Shown here piece after piece: positions 7,988 through 16,964 of a DNA stretch of 64,000 nucleotides. The position numbers were made by a program, and so were the translations under genes. Origin of the DNA: Skermanella stibiiresistens SB22 (GTDB taxonomy: Bacteria > Pseudomonadota > Alphaproteobacteria > Azospirillales > Azospirillaceae). The notes beneath the pieces were generated by a model. It made no database searches and was not told where the DNA came from. It worked only from the letters and a program-made list of their open reading frames with translations. Location of the stretch: assembly GCF_000576635.1 (NCBI RefSeq), contig NZ_AVFL01000019.1:62001-126000 (forward strand). The letters run 5' to 3'. How positions within the stretch are numbered: position 1 is the first letter of the stretch; each line of letters begins with the position of its first letter.

Positions 7988-8977
7988 CTAATGCGCCTGT
8001 TCGGGACTGTAGGCCTCGATCGGATCGCCCTTGATCGCCGTGGATGGGCGTCCGTCGACCCCGACCGGCACGTCGCCGCGCAGCGTGATCCGATAGAGCT
8101 GGCGATCGAAATCAAGGCTGAAGATGTCGCGGGGTGCCAGATGGGCGGTGGCGCGGTTGTCCCAGAAGGCGATGCTGCCGGGATGCCACCGGAAACGGAC
8201 GGTGTATTCTGGGCGCGTGATGTGCTCGAACAGCAGTTCCAGCAATTGCTGGTTCTCGCGCGGCTTGAGGCCCGTGATCCGCTTCAGGAACGACGGGCTG
8301 ACGAACAGGACCCGGTCGCCATTCTCCGGCAGGACGCGGACCAGCGGATGCTCGCTGACGAGCGGGCGGCTGGTGTTCTTCTTGATGAAGTCCTCCGTCG
8401 GGTCCTGGCCCTCCGGCGGCGAGAAGTAGTGGACGCCGCGCAAGGTGTCGACGAAGCCGCGCAGGGTTTCCGACAGGCCGTTGTAGGCTTCCGCGAGATT
8501 GGTCCACAAGGTGTCGCCGCCATAGGGCGGGATATCGACCCCGCGCAGGATCGAGGCGGCGGGAGGATTGATCGCCGCCGTGACGTCCGTGTGCCACCCG
8601 GTCCAGGGGCGAACCAGGAGTTCGCCGGTGTGACGCGCGGCCAACCGGTCGCGGGCGACCGAATAGACCTGCGGATGACCCTCGACGAAGCCATAGACCG
8701 CGTGGCCCAGGGTCGGCTGGCCGAAGGCGCTGGCGAAGGCGACATGCTGCCCGTGGGTCAGCGGCTGGTCGCGGAAGAAGACGACCCGCCATTTCAGGAG
8801 GGCCGCGCGGATCTCCTCGACCACGGCGGGATCGAGAGGCTGGCGCAGATCCGGGCCTTCGATCTCGGCGCCGATATGGCCGGTCAGGGGGTGAACCGCG
8901 ATGTGGCGGGGTTCCGCCGCGGGAATGGGATCTTGCCGGGATGCTTGCTGGGGTGCCTTCAGGATGGTGGCGGTCAT
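7988..8977 (-). CDS. TauD/TfdA-family alpha-ketoglutarate dioxygenase (AtsK-like)
   Basis: Fe(II)/2-oxoglutarate dioxygenase, 329 residues, of the TauD/TfdA family, which oxidises sulfonates or sulfate esters to release sulfite or sulfate. Iron ligands are His and Asp in 'WHTDVTA' (about residue 125) and the distal His in 'NRATAHLAPRD'; the 2-oxoglutarate-binding Arg lies in 'RQLYRITLRG'. 'WHTDVT' resembles alkylsulfatase AtsK more than taurine dioxygenase, but the call between them is uncertain. ATG 8977 is preferred over an in-frame TTG at 8989. It is the last gene after ssuC-ssuB-ssuA, consistent with sulfur scavenging. Confidence 0.85.
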   Translation of the reverse strand: MTATILKAPQQASRQDPIPAAEPRHIAVHPLTGHIGAEIEGPDLRQPLDPAVVEEIRAALLKWRVVFFRDQPLTHGQHVAFASAFGQPTLGHAVYGFVEGHPQVYSVARDRLAARHTGELLVRPWTGWHTDVTAAINPPAASILRGVDIPPYGGDTLWTNLAEAYNGLSETLRGFVDTLRGVHYFSPPEGQDPTEDFIKKNTSRPLVSEHPLVRVLPENGDRVLFVSPSFLKRITGLKPRENQQLLELLFEHITRPEYTVRFRWHPGSIAFWDNRATAHLAPRDIFSLDFDRQLYRITLRGDVPVGVDGRPSTAIKGDPIEAYSPEQAH

Positions 8978-9048
8978 GTCGTCATCCAATCATGGTTGGG
9001 ACGCCGATGCCCTGCGCATCGATGTCGGTTTCGATTTGGGTGGTAAGG

Positions 9049-10158
9049 TCAGTTGCCGGCCGTCTCGGCGGCGGGCTGGGCAAGCGGGCGCGGTGTGACG
9101 CCGTCGGCTTGGTTTTGCCAAGCCACGATTTCGTTGAAGCGGGCGTCGAGAAACGGCGCCATCTCGACCGGCTTCTTCAGGGCGCCCGTGACGCGCAGCC
9201 CATCGGCTATCTGCTGGAAAACCTCGATGGCCCGAGCGTCGATCGGATAGAACGCGCTCCTTCCCTCCTGCTCCAGCAGGAACTTGCCCTGCGAGAAGGT
9301 GAGTCCTTGCTTCGCGACGTAGCTAGCCTTGATCCAGTCATCCGGATTCTTGTCCTGCCAGTTGAGGAACTGGACGGCCCGGCGCAGGAAATCCGCCACG
9401 GCGGCCGATTTCGCCGGATCGTCGAGCACGGCTTTCCGGACGATCAGGGCGTTGAGGCCCCAATTGTGGCCCCGGCCATCGGCGAGGATGGGCGGTTCGC
9501 CCAGGCGGAAATACTGCTGGCCGAGCACGACGGCCGCGTCGACGCCGCGCGATGAGAAGGTCGGCGCGACCTCGGCTCCGGCCAGTTGGACTCCCTTGAC
9601 GGAGCCGTCGAGGTTGAGGCCGTACTGGTGCAGGATCCCCGCCAGGGCCATGTGGCGTCCCGTGCCGGGTGGATAGGCCACCGTCTTGCCGCGCAGGTCC
9701 GCGACGGTCTTGATTTCGCTTCCCGGCTGGGTCACGAGGTAATAGTTGCCGGAACTGCCGGGATTGGCCATCAGCCCGATGGCGACCAAGTCATCGACGC
9801 CGGACGCGATGGCGATGGGCAGGGGCGCCTCGCCGACATAGCCGATATCGACGGCGCCGGCGATCAGCGCCTCCAGCACGGCCGGGCCGCCGTTGAAGTT
9901 GGCGAAAGTGACGGCATAGGGGGCACCGGCCGACGCGTTCGATTGCTTCCACGGGATCGAGGCTTGATCGTTCTGTTCGGCCACCACCAGCTTCGTCCCG
10001 GCTGGGACGGCGGCGGCCAGACGGGCGGCGAGGTCGTCGCCTTGGGCCTTGGCCGGCGGAACGGCGATCGGGAGGCACAGCGCCATCATCGCCAAACTCG
10101 CCAGCCGGATGGCGGCGCGCCGAGAAAGCGGGGGAGATGTCGAGGAGAATCCAGTCAC
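9049..10158 (-). CDS. ssuA: aliphatic sulfonate ABC transporter substrate-binding protein
   Basis: Periplasmic binding protein of the SsuA/TauA type, 369 residues. The N-terminus has 'SRRAAIRLASLAMMALCLPIA' followed by an AKA-Q cleavage site, a Tat-like or Sec signal. The mature chain contains 'TFANFNGGPAVLEALIAGAVDIGYVGEAP' style segments typical of nitrate/sulfonate/taurine binding proteins. It starts with GTG at 10158, preceded by AAGGAG at a good distance. It is encoded downstream of its ATPase and permease and upstream of a TauD-like oxygenase, so sulfonates or sulfate esters are the likely ligands. Confidence 0.87.
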   Translation of the reverse strand: MTGFSSTSPPLSRRAAIRLASLAMMALCLPIAVPPAKAQGDDLAARLAAAVPAGTKLVVAEQNDQASIPWKQSNASAGAPYAVTFANFNGGPAVLEALIAGAVDIGYVGEAPLPIAIASGVDDLVAIGLMANPGSSGNYYLVTQPGSEIKTVADLRGKTVAYPPGTGRHMALAGILHQYGLNLDGSVKGVQLAGAEVAPTFSSRGVDAAVVLGQQYFRLGEPPILADGRGHNWGLNALIVRKAVLDDPAKSAAVADFLRRAVQFLNWQDKNPDDWIKASYVAKQGLTFSQGKFLLEQEGRSAFYPIDARAIEVFQQIADGLRVTGALKKPVEMAPFLDARFNEIVAWQNQADGVTPRPLAQPAAETAGN

Positions 10159-10206
10159 GTCCAGGCTCCTTGTGTGGGAGTTTGGGATCTGTCGGGGGGA
10201 AATCGG

Positions 10207-10962
10207 CTAGTCCGGTTCCACGCCCAATTCGGTCAGCAGGTGACGGCGCAACGCCGCGAAGCGGGGGTCGGACCGGTTCCGCGGCGCCGGGAGATCGATC
10301 TTGGTGCTCAAGGAAATCCGGCCCTCGGTCAGGACCAGGACACGGTCGGCGAGGAGGATCGCCTCGTCGACGTCATGGGTGACGAGCAGGACGGCCGGCC
10401 GATGCTTCCGATAAAGCTCCCGCAGCAGCGCGTGCATGCGGATCCGGGTCAGGGCGTCCAGCGCCCCGAACGGCTCGTCGAGCAGTAGCAATTGCGGCTC
10501 GCGCACCATGGCCCGGGCTAGGGCGACGCGTTGCGCCTCTCCCCCCGACAGGGTCCGGGGCCACGCGTTCGCGTGATCCTGGAGACCGACCTCGGCCAGC
10601 GTGGCGAGACCGTGTTCCTTGACCTCGCGTGTCTGTGGCAAGCCGAGCGTGACATTGCGCAGCACCGGCAGCCATGGCATCAGGCGGGGATCCTGGAAGA
10701 CGATGGCCCGGTGCCGGGGAATCCGGACATAGCCGTCCACCTCCGTATCGAGGGCGCCCAGCACCCGTAGGAAGGTGCTCTTGCCAGAACCGCTGCGTCC
10801 CAGCAGGGCGACGAACTCGCTTGGCCGCATCTCCAGCGAAAAGTCCCTGAGCACCGCGTGATCGTCGAACGCCTTGCCGACGTTCCGGGCGATCACCGCA
10901 TGGTCGTGGTGATCGCCTCGGCCCAGGAGCGCCCGCTCCAGGGTGGTTTGGTCACGCGCCAT
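10207..10962 (-). CDS. ssuB: sulfonate ABC transporter ATP-binding protein
   Basis: ABC ATPase of 251 residues. Walker A is 'GRSGSGKS', the Q-loop is 'IVFQDPRLMPW', the signature is 'LSGGEAQRVALARAM', Walker B is 'LLLLDEPFGALD', and the switch His is in 'VTHDVDEA'. The 'QDPRLMPW' loop is typical of SsuB/TauB/NrtD ATPases. Its ATG at 10962 overlaps the end of the permease gene by 11 nt, so the two are coupled. It energises import by SsuC. Confidence 0.92.
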   Translation of the reverse strand: MARDQTTLERALLGRGDHHDHAVIARNVGKAFDDHAVLRDFSLEMRPSEFVALLGRSGSGKSTFLRVLGALDTEVDGYVRIPRHRAIVFQDPRLMPWLPVLRNVTLGLPQTREVKEHGLATLAEVGLQDHANAWPRTLSGGEAQRVALARAMVREPQLLLLDEPFGALDALTRIRMHALLRELYRKHRPAVLLVTHDVDEAILLADRVLVLTEGRISLSTKIDLPAPRNRSDPRFAALRRHLLTELGVEPD

Positions 10963-11872
10963 CGAATGACCTCCTCCAGGAAAGCAGCCAGGATTCGAGG
11001 AAACGGGCCACCGCCAGCGAGGCCAGTCCCAGCAGGGCGTAGACCCCGAGCAGCACGAAGATCACATCGATGCGGAAGTATTCGCGCGCATCGCTCATCA
11101 TGCGGCCCAATCCCGTCGGGGCATTGATGGTTTCGGCGAAGATCAGAGCCAGCCACGCGGCGGTCAATGCCAGCCGCAAACCAACCAGGAAACCGGGTAG
11201 CGCGCCGGGCAGGATCACCGCCGTGATCAGTTCGCGACGCCCGACTCCGAAGGTCCGCGCCGCCTCCACCAGCGACGCGTCGACATTCCTGATGGCGCTG
11301 TAGGTGTTGATGTGTATGGCGATCCAGACGCTGAGCGTGATCAGCGCCACCTTCGGCTCCTCGCCGATCCCGAACCAGGCGATCAGCACGGGCAGGAAGG
11401 CGAAGTTCGGCACCGCGTGCAGGATTTCCATGTTGGCGTCGATCAGGTTCTCGCCCCACCGCGCGAGGCCGGCGACGAGGGCTCCGACCACGCCCAGGGA
11501 TACGCCAATCGCCAGTCCTTGCAGGACCCGCTGCAGCGACGCCCACAGGTGACCCTGGAGTTCACCAGATCCCAGCATCGTGATCGCGGTGTTCAGGACC
11601 GTCATGGGACCGGGGGTGGTCCGTGGATCGAGAAGCTGCGCCATCGAGAGCCCTTGCCAAACCGCGATGATGACGACGGGCCCGACAAGACGCTGCAGCC
11701 ATCGAGGCACCCTCGAGCGGCGGGCCGGAACGAAGCCCACGGTTGTCGGATCCACCAGGTCGAGCGGCGTCGCGGCGCTTGGTGGATCGGCCCGTCCAAG
11801 CAAGGAGGCGCTGGAAGGGTGTCCAGCCTCCCAGACCGAGCTTATGGCTTTCGAGGCCGATAGGAGGGTCAT
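10952..11872 (-). CDS. ssuC: sulfonate ABC transporter permease
   Basis: Inner-membrane permease of 306 residues with about six membrane helices after an unusually long polar N-terminus of about 50 residues. The EAA loop coupling to the ATPase is visible as 'LVEAARTFGVGRRELITAVILPGALPG'-like sequence around residue 200. First gene of the ssuC-ssuB-ssuA-dioxygenase unit. The AT-rich region 11873-12000 upstream contains a palindrome that could be the operator. Confidence 0.9.
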   Translation of the reverse strand: MTLLSASKAISSVWEAGHPSSASLLGRADPPSAATPLDLVDPTTVGFVPARRSRVPRWLQRLVGPVVIIAVWQGLSMAQLLDPRTTPGPMTVLNTAITMLGSGELQGHLWASLQRVLQGLAIGVSLGVVGALVAGLARWGENLIDANMEILHAVPNFAFLPVLIAWFGIGEEPKVALITLSVWIAIHINTYSAIRNVDASLVEAARTFGVGRRELITAVILPGALPGFLVGLRLALTAAWLALIFAETINAPTGLGRMMSDAREYFRIDVIFVLLGVYALLGLASLAVARFLESWLLSWRRSFDGA

Positions 11873-11943
11873 GGCCGCATCCCGGTTAATTCCAGAAATT
11901 ACCGTTTCAGGATAGTTAATCAGCGACCGGAGTCAAACAAATT

Positions 11944-11965
11944 GAATCACTACGGTTTGTGATTC
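11944..11965 (-). promoter_or_regulatory. palindrome upstream of the ssu operon
   Basis: Perfect 7-bp arms GAATCAC / GTGATTC separated by 8 bp, 72 nt upstream of ssuC in an AT-rich stretch. Likely a regulator-binding site; the size fits LysR- or GntR-type proteins. No dedicated regulator gene is adjacent, though a LysR gene lies at 12694-13617. Confidence 0.45.
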
Positions 11966-12105
11966 TTTAATAATAGCACTATAAAATTGTAAAACAGCGG
12001 CGCGAGTTCATAGAGCCGTTCCGCAGGGTGCCACGCCAGCGGAGCCGCTGGCGGGACACCCGACGGAAACGTCAGTCCATCGGCTTGGCGATACCAACCT
12101 CGTCG

Positions 12106-12588
12106 TTATTTCACGAGAACGTCGGCGCCGGCCTTGTAGATCCCTTCGATGGTCTTGAGCGCATCCGCGTCGCTGGCGTCTCGCGCGTTGAACTTCCCGG
12201 TCCAGACGACCGCCGAACCGGAGCCGGTCGGCACGACGCTGATCACCGATTGGTAGTCGCGCACCGGCAGGGGCGAGGAGATGATCGAGTAGGAATACGA
12301 GCGCGCCGCGTCGTCACGGGCTTCCAGCTTCTCCAGGATGGCGCCGCCACCCTTCAGCGCCAGCGTCCTTAGGGTGGCGCCGTCCTTGGCCGACAGGGCG
12401 CAGCTTTCCACCGCCGGATGCCACTGGGCGATCCCACAGAAATCTCCGATTTTCGACCAGACAGCCGCGGGTGGGGAAGCGCTCTCCGCCCGGTACGCGG
12501 CGTCGAGCGCCAGGGATGGCGCCGCCGACAGGAGGATCAGTGCGGCGGCCAAGGCCGGTGTTTTCAGGGATGTGGGAATGTGGCGCAT
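12106..12588 (-). CDS. exported SRPBCC-family protein
   Basis: 160-residue protein with a signal peptide ('KTPALAAALILLSAAPSLA') and a START/SRPBCC-like domain: 'VWSKIGDFCGIAQWHPAVESC' is the typical first helix-strand region of polyketide cyclase/dehydrase-like proteins. These helix-grip folds bind hydrophobic ligands. The chosen ATG at 12588 ('MRHIP') follows an AAAGAGAAA stretch. Two Cys residues (about 54 and 67) could form a periplasmic disulfide. Function is unknown; it stands alone next to a LysR gene on the same strand. Confidence 0.75.
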   Translation of the reverse strand: MRHIPTSLKTPALAAALILLSAAPSLALDAAYRAESASPPAAVWSKIGDFCGIAQWHPAVESCALSAKDGATLRTLALKGGGAILEKLEARDDAARSYSYSIISSPLPVRDYQSVISVVPTGSGSAVVWTGKFNARDASDADALKTIEGIYKAGADVLVK

Positions 12589-12693
12589 GGGTTTCTCTTT
12601 TCTCGTTGATTGGGCCAATCCCTCCCAACATGCCACCCGACGACATTTTTGGTAAATGCTTCGATAGTAGCGTGAAGCACACGGCCCCGGCGC

Positions 12694-13617
12694 TCAGATC
12701 ACCGTCGCCAGGCTGTCGTCATAGAGACCGCAGAATCCAGCCGTCACCTCGCGCGCGATCTTGGTCACCAGCCCGCCCAGGCCCTCGTCGTCCCGATCCA
12801 GCTGGATCATCGAGTATTTCGTCGGCGGAAAGGCCGGCCGCACTTTCAGCACGCAGAGCGAGCCGTCCCGCAATTCGCGCTGGATGCTGACCGGCGGCAG
12901 GACGGAGATGCCCATTCCCATCGAGACCAGGTTGATCGTCGTCGCCAGCGAGTTGGAGTGGTGGACGATCGACACCTCCGACAGCGTGTCGGCGAAATAG
13001 GCCATCAGCCGCTTGTGGTTATGGGTGCCAACGGCATAGGAGATGATCGGATAGGACAGCAGGTCCTCGATCGTCAGCGTCTCGTCCGGCGCGTGGGTCA
13101 GGATGCGCGGATCGGCGATCCAGAACATGCCCAGACTGCACAGATCCACCACGCGGAAGCCGGCCGTCACCGGCGGCGCTATGCAGATCGCTGCGTCGAT
13201 CTCGCGCGCCTCCAGCTTCTGGAGCATGGTCGTCGAGGTGTCGGTCGTGATCGAGAACCTGACATTGGGGAACTCCTTCTGGAGCACGCCGACGATGCCC
13301 GGCAGCAGCGCCTGCGCCATGCTGGGCAGGAAGCCGATGCGGACCGTTCCCGCGATCTCCTGGACGGGATGCAGGCTGCGGATCAGGTCGTAATAGCGGT
13401 CGACGATGTCCCGCGCCCCGCCGACGAACATCGATCCCTCGGCGGTAGGGCGGACATCGCGGCTGTCACGGTCGAACAGGCGGAAGCCAAGCTCCTGTTC
13501 CATCGCGGCGATGCGGTTGGAGATGGCAGCCGGCGTGATGTTCAACCGATCGGCGGTGGCGCGGAAATTCCGCAGTTCGTCAAGGCAAATGGCGGTTTCG
13601 AGGAAGCGGATGTTCAT
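12694..13617 (-). CDS. LysR-family transcriptional regulator
   Basis: 307-residue LysR regulator. The winged helix is at residues about 5-62 ('LDELRNFRATADRLNITPAAISNRIAAMEQELG'), followed by the effector-binding domain starting around 'AGTVRIGFLPSMAQ'. No divergent partner is present: the next gene upstream is the MarR gene on the same strand. It may control the adjacent exported SRPBCC gene or a distant target. Confidence 0.9.
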   Translation of the reverse strand: MNIRFLETAICLDELRNFRATADRLNITPAAISNRIAAMEQELGFRLFDRDSRDVRPTAEGSMFVGGARDIVDRYYDLIRSLHPVQEIAGTVRIGFLPSMAQALLPGIVGVLQKEFPNVRFSITTDTSTTMLQKLEAREIDAAICIAPPVTAGFRVVDLCSLGMFWIADPRILTHAPDETLTIEDLLSYPIISYAVGTHNHKRLMAYFADTLSEVSIVHHSNSLATTINLVSMGMGISVLPPVSIQRELRDGSLCVLKVRPAFPPTKYSMIQLDRDDEGLGGLVTKIAREVTAGFCGLYDDSLATVI

Positions 13618-13754
13618 GCCATTCCAGGATCTTCTTCAGGATCGCCAAGGCTCGCGGCCCTCGGGAATGGTTGGGGATTATCGTCTTCCTTGGCCGGCCA
13701 CGCAATCAGGGCAATCGGGTGAAGGTGGTCATGACGGAACCAGCATGGGCGGAT

Positions 13755-14225
13755 TCAGCCGCCGTCGGGGCTCCAGCGCCCGATGCGGCTGTAGATCTCA
13801 TCCCGTAGCCGCCTGACCTTCATGTTGAGGTCTCCGAGTTCCGCCGGGGATTGGCCGGACGCTTCAAGCAAGGCTTCGCCGAGGCATCCAGCCCGATCCT
13901 TCAGGGCGCGCCCTTGGTTTGTCAGTGCCACGACCACCTGCCGCTCGTTCTCCGGATTGCGCGTCCGTTGGATCAGGCCGGCCACCTCCAGCCGTTTGAG
14001 CAACGGCGTGAGCGTGCTCGATTCAAGTGCCAGCCGCTCGGCGATGCGGCCGACCGTCCGCTCGTCCTCGCGCCACAGGACATTGAGCACGAGATACTGC
14101 GGATAGGTCAATCCAAGCTCGTCGAGCAGGGGTTTGTAGGCGCGTTGGATCGCGATGCCCGCCGAATAGATGGAGTAGCAGAGTTGGTCGTCCAGCGGGA
14201 CCGGGCCGTCGGTTTCGTTCGTCAT
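13755..14225 (-). CDS. MarR-family regulator (OhrR-like)
   Basis: 156-residue winged-helix repressor. 'YKPLLDELGLTYPQYLVLNVLWREDERTVGRIAERLALESSTLTPLLKRLEVAGLI' marks the MarR fold. A Cys in 'LCYSIYSA' near the N-terminus is at the position of the peroxide-sensing Cys of OhrR, so it may sense organic peroxides or electrophiles. It diverges from an alpha/beta hydrolase-GMC oxidoreductase operon, and the shared spacer carries three copies of a TATCGCGATA-like palindrome. Confidence 0.88.
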   Translation of the reverse strand: MTNETDGPVPLDDQLCYSIYSAGIAIQRAYKPLLDELGLTYPQYLVLNVLWREDERTVGRIAERLALESSTLTPLLKRLEVAGLIQRTRNPENERQVVVALTNQGRALKDRAGCLGEALLEASGQSPAELGDLNMKVRRLRDEIYSRIGRWSPDGG

Positions 14226-14273
14226 GGCATGCTCCTTCACCCGCATTATGGGGCCTGAGATCGCGAAAATAAA

Positions 14274-14283
14274 TATCGCGATA
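14274..14283. promoter_or_regulatory. MarR-type operator copy 1
   Basis: Perfect palindrome TATCGCGATA, 49 nt upstream of the MarR start and divergent from the hydrolase genes. It matches the palindrome at 14327-14338, so it is probably one of a set of MarR binding sites. Confidence 0.55.
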
Positions 14284-14326
14284 CTTTTTTCCTGGACGGC
14301 GGCGAGGCTCAGTGCTAAATCATTAA

Positions 14327-14352
14327 TTATCGCGATAAACGTTATCGAGATA
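14327..14352. promoter_or_regulatory. MarR-type operator copies 2 and 3
   Basis: TTATCGCGATAA at 14327-14338 is a perfect palindrome. TATCGAGATA at 14343-14352 differs from the core by one base. Their centres are 15 bp apart, and they lie about 110-135 nt before the hydrolase start at 14462. Confidence 0.55.
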
Positions 14353-14461
14353 TATATGGTGGATCATGAGCGACCTCAATCGCACCGTGGCCGCGGCGGC
14401 CTGGATGTTCGCCTGACCCCGGCCGCCTGAGTTGTCCGTCCTTTTCGAAAGGAAGTCTCCC

Positions 14462-15262
14462 ATGATGAACAGTCTTCGCATCGCCGCCCTCACCGCCGTT
14501 CTGGCCACCTCGCCATTCGCCGCCCAGTCTCAACAAGTCGACCTTGGCGCCCATGGTATCGGGGAGCGGACGGTTCGCAACGTCGTGCTGGTCCATGGCG
14601 CCTTCGCCGACGGGTCCGGCTGGCGCGGCGTCCATGACGAGCTGACGCGGCGGGGCTATCGCGTGACCATCGTCCAGAACCCGCTCACCTCGCTCGCCGA
14701 CGACGTCGCCGCGACGAAGCGCGCCCTGGCCAGGCAGGATGGTCCGGCGATCCTCGTCGGCCACAGCTGGGGCGGCACGGTCATCACCGAAGCCGGCGTC
14801 GACCCGAAGGTCGCCGGTCTCGTCTATGTCTCCGCCCTCTCGCCCGACGCGGGCGAGACGACGGCCCAGCAATATGAAGGCTTCGTCACGCCCGCCGAAT
14901 TCGTCATCGACACGCGGGACGACGGCTTCGGCTTCGTGAAGGCGGAGAATTTCAAGATCGGCTTCGCCGCCGACGCGAGTGACGCGGACGCGGCCTTCAT
15001 GCGCGACTCGCAGGTCCCGATCAACCTGTCGGCCTTCGGGACCAAACTGACCCAGGCCGCATGGCGTTCCAAGCCGAGCTGGGCCGTGATCGCGACCGAC
15101 GACAAGGCGTTCGATCTTCGCATGCTGCGCCACATGGCGGACCGCATCGGCGCCGAGGTCACCGAGGTGCCGGCCAGCCACGCGGTCTTCATGACCCAGC
15201 CCAAGGTCGTCGCCGACGTTATCGACCAAGCGGCCAAGGAAAGCCCGCGCGAGACGCGCTGA
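14462..15262 (+). CDS. exported alpha/beta hydrolase
   Basis: 266-residue alpha/beta hydrolase with an N-terminal signal peptide ('RIAALTAVLATSPFAAQSQ'). The oxyanion motif is 'LVHGAFADGSGW', the nucleophile Ser is in 'GHSWGG', and the terminal His is probably in 'PASHAVFMTQP'. AAAGGAAG precedes the ATG at 14462; upstream in-frame codons from 14432 are less likely. It is the first gene of a plus-strand unit with a GMC oxidoreductase and a second hydrolase, diverging from a MarR gene. The substrate, presumably an ester or lactone, is unknown. Confidence 0.85.
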   Translation: MMNSLRIAALTAVLATSPFAAQSQQVDLGAHGIGERTVRNVVLVHGAFADGSGWRGVHDELTRRGYRVTIVQNPLTSLADDVAATKRALARQDGPAILVGHSWGGTVITEAGVDPKVAGLVYVSALSPDAGETTAQQYEGFVTPAEFVIDTRDDGFGFVKAENFKIGFAADASDADAAFMRDSQVPINLSAFGTKLTQAAWRSKPSWAVIATDDKAFDLRMLRHMADRIGAEVTEVPASHAVFMTQPKVVADVIDQAAKESPRETR

Positions 15263-15308
15263 TCCTAAGGCCCGCTCCCAACCAGCATCCCCGGAAAAGG
15301 AAGAAACG

Positions 15309-16928
15309 ATGCCTAGCCATCACCTTGCCAGCCAGGATACGGACCACACCCATCAAGCGCGGGAACAGCGGCGGCGGTTCGCCGCCGAACCGGATACCGT
15401 CCATGATTTCATCGTCTGCGGCGCAGGTGCGTCGGGTTCGGTCATCGCCCGCCGTCTCGCCGAGAATCCCGACGCGCGGGTCCTCCTGATCGAGGCTGGC
15501 GGAAGCGATGAGGCCGCCTCCGTGCTCGATCCCGCCCAGTGGCCGACCAATCTTGGAAGCGAGCGCGACTGGGGCTTTCAAGCCGAGCCCAACCCGCATC
15601 TCCATGGCCGCGCCTTATCCATGTCGATGGGCAAGGGCCTGGGAGGCGGCTCGAGCGTGAACGTGATGGTGTGGGCGCGGGGCCATCGCGACGACTGGGA
15701 TTTCTTCGCGTCCGAGGCCGGCGACGCCGCATGGGGTTATCAATCCGTTCTGGAGATATATCGGCGTATCGAAAACTGGCGGGGGACCCCGGACCCGCGC
15801 TTCCGCGGCACCGATGGCCCTGTCTGGGTTCAGCCGGCCCATGACCCCCACCCGCTCGCGCACGCGATGCTGGGTGCCGCGCGCGAACTGGGCATCCCGA
15901 CGTTCGAGAGCCCGAACGGCGCCATGATGGAGGGGCCGGGTGGTGCCGCCCTGACCGACATGCTGGTCCGCGACGGCCAGCGCCATTCGCTGTACCGGGC
16001 CTATGTCCATCCCTGGTCCGATCGTTCCAATCTGACCATCCTGACCGGCGCCCAGGTGCGGCGCGTGCTGTTCGACGGCCGCCGGGCACGAGCCGTCGAG
16101 GTCGAGAAGGACGGACGCGTCCTTACCATCGGCGCGCGCTGCGAGATCATCCTGTCCGCGGGTGCCATCAACACGCCCAAGCTGCTCATGCTGTCGGGCA
16201 TCGGCGACCGGGCCGAACTGGAGCGGCATTCAATCCCGGTCCTCCAGCATCTGCCCGGAGTGGGGCGGAACATGCAGGACCATGTCTCCTTCGGCTGCAC
16301 CTGGGAATGCAAGGAACCGATCGCGCCCCGCAACAGCGGCAGCGAAGCGACGCTCTATTGGAAGAGCCGACCCGAACTCGAGTCTCCCGACCTGCTGTTC
16401 TGCCAGGTCGAGTTTCCGGTGCCGAGTGACCGCACCGCGGCACTCGGCGTGCCCGAACATGGCTGGACGATGTTCGCGGGGCTGGCACAGCCGAAGAGCC
16501 GCGGTCGCCTCCGGCTGCGCGACGCCGATCCCGCCAAGCCGCCGGTCATCGACGCCAACATGTTGTCCGACCCCGCCGATCTGGAAGCGGCCCGGGCTTG
16601 CGTCAGGCTGTGCCGCGCTCTCGGAAACGCCGAGGCGTTCAAGCCCCACGTCACGCGCGAAGCCATTCCGGGCGTCCTGGATGCCGCTGGGGAGGATGCC
16701 TTCATCCGCGATTCGGCCGTCACCTACTGGCATCAATGCGGCACGGCGAAGATGGGGCGCGACGACATGTCGGTCGTCGACTCTTCGCTCTCCGTCCATG
16801 GCGTCGAAGGAATTCGGGTCGCGGACGGTTCCATCATGCCGCGCGTGACCACCGGCAATACCCAGGCGCCGTGCGCGATCATCGGCGAGCAGGCGGCGGC
16901 GCGGCTCCGCGCAAGGCACGGCCTGTAG
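15309..16928 (+). CDS. GMC-family FAD oxidoreductase
   Basis: 539-residue flavoprotein of the glucose-methanol-choline oxidoreductase family, oxidising alcohols. The dinucleotide motif is 'DFIVCGAGASGSVIARRL' at about residue 32, after an unusual His-rich N-terminal extension; the family signature is 'GKGLGGGSSVN', and the C-terminal part has the His of 'YWHQCGTAKMG' and 'GNTQAPCAIIGEQAA'. No signal peptide is seen. It is 46 nt after an exported alpha/beta hydrolase and 36 nt before another hydrolase, probably an operon under MarR control. Confidence 0.9.
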   Translation: MPSHHLASQDTDHTHQAREQRRRFAAEPDTVHDFIVCGAGASGSVIARRLAENPDARVLLIEAGGSDEAASVLDPAQWPTNLGSERDWGFQAEPNPHLHGRALSMSMGKGLGGGSSVNVMVWARGHRDDWDFFASEAGDAAWGYQSVLEIYRRIENWRGTPDPRFRGTDGPVWVQPAHDPHPLAHAMLGAARELGIPTFESPNGAMMEGPGGAALTDMLVRDGQRHSLYRAYVHPWSDRSNLTILTGAQVRRVLFDGRRARAVEVEKDGRVLTIGARCEIILSAGAINTPKLLMLSGIGDRAELERHSIPVLQHLPGVGRNMQDHVSFGCTWECKEPIAPRNSGSEATLYWKSRPELESPDLLFCQVEFPVPSDRTAALGVPEHGWTMFAGLAQPKSRGRLRLRDADPAKPPVIDANMLSDPADLEAARACVRLCRALGNAEAFKPHVTREAIPGVLDAAGEDAFIRDSAVTYWHQCGTAKMGRDDMSVVDSSLSVHGVEGIRVADGSIMPRVTTGNTQAPCAIIGEQAAARLRARHGL

Positions 16929-16964
16929 GCCGACGCTCCGGCCAGCCATCTCATGGAGAAGACT

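Noticed and set aside
7746-7991. Small plus-strand frame in the bdhA upstream region
   Set aside because: Low-complexity composition, no ribosome site, crosses the hairpin at 7929-7964.
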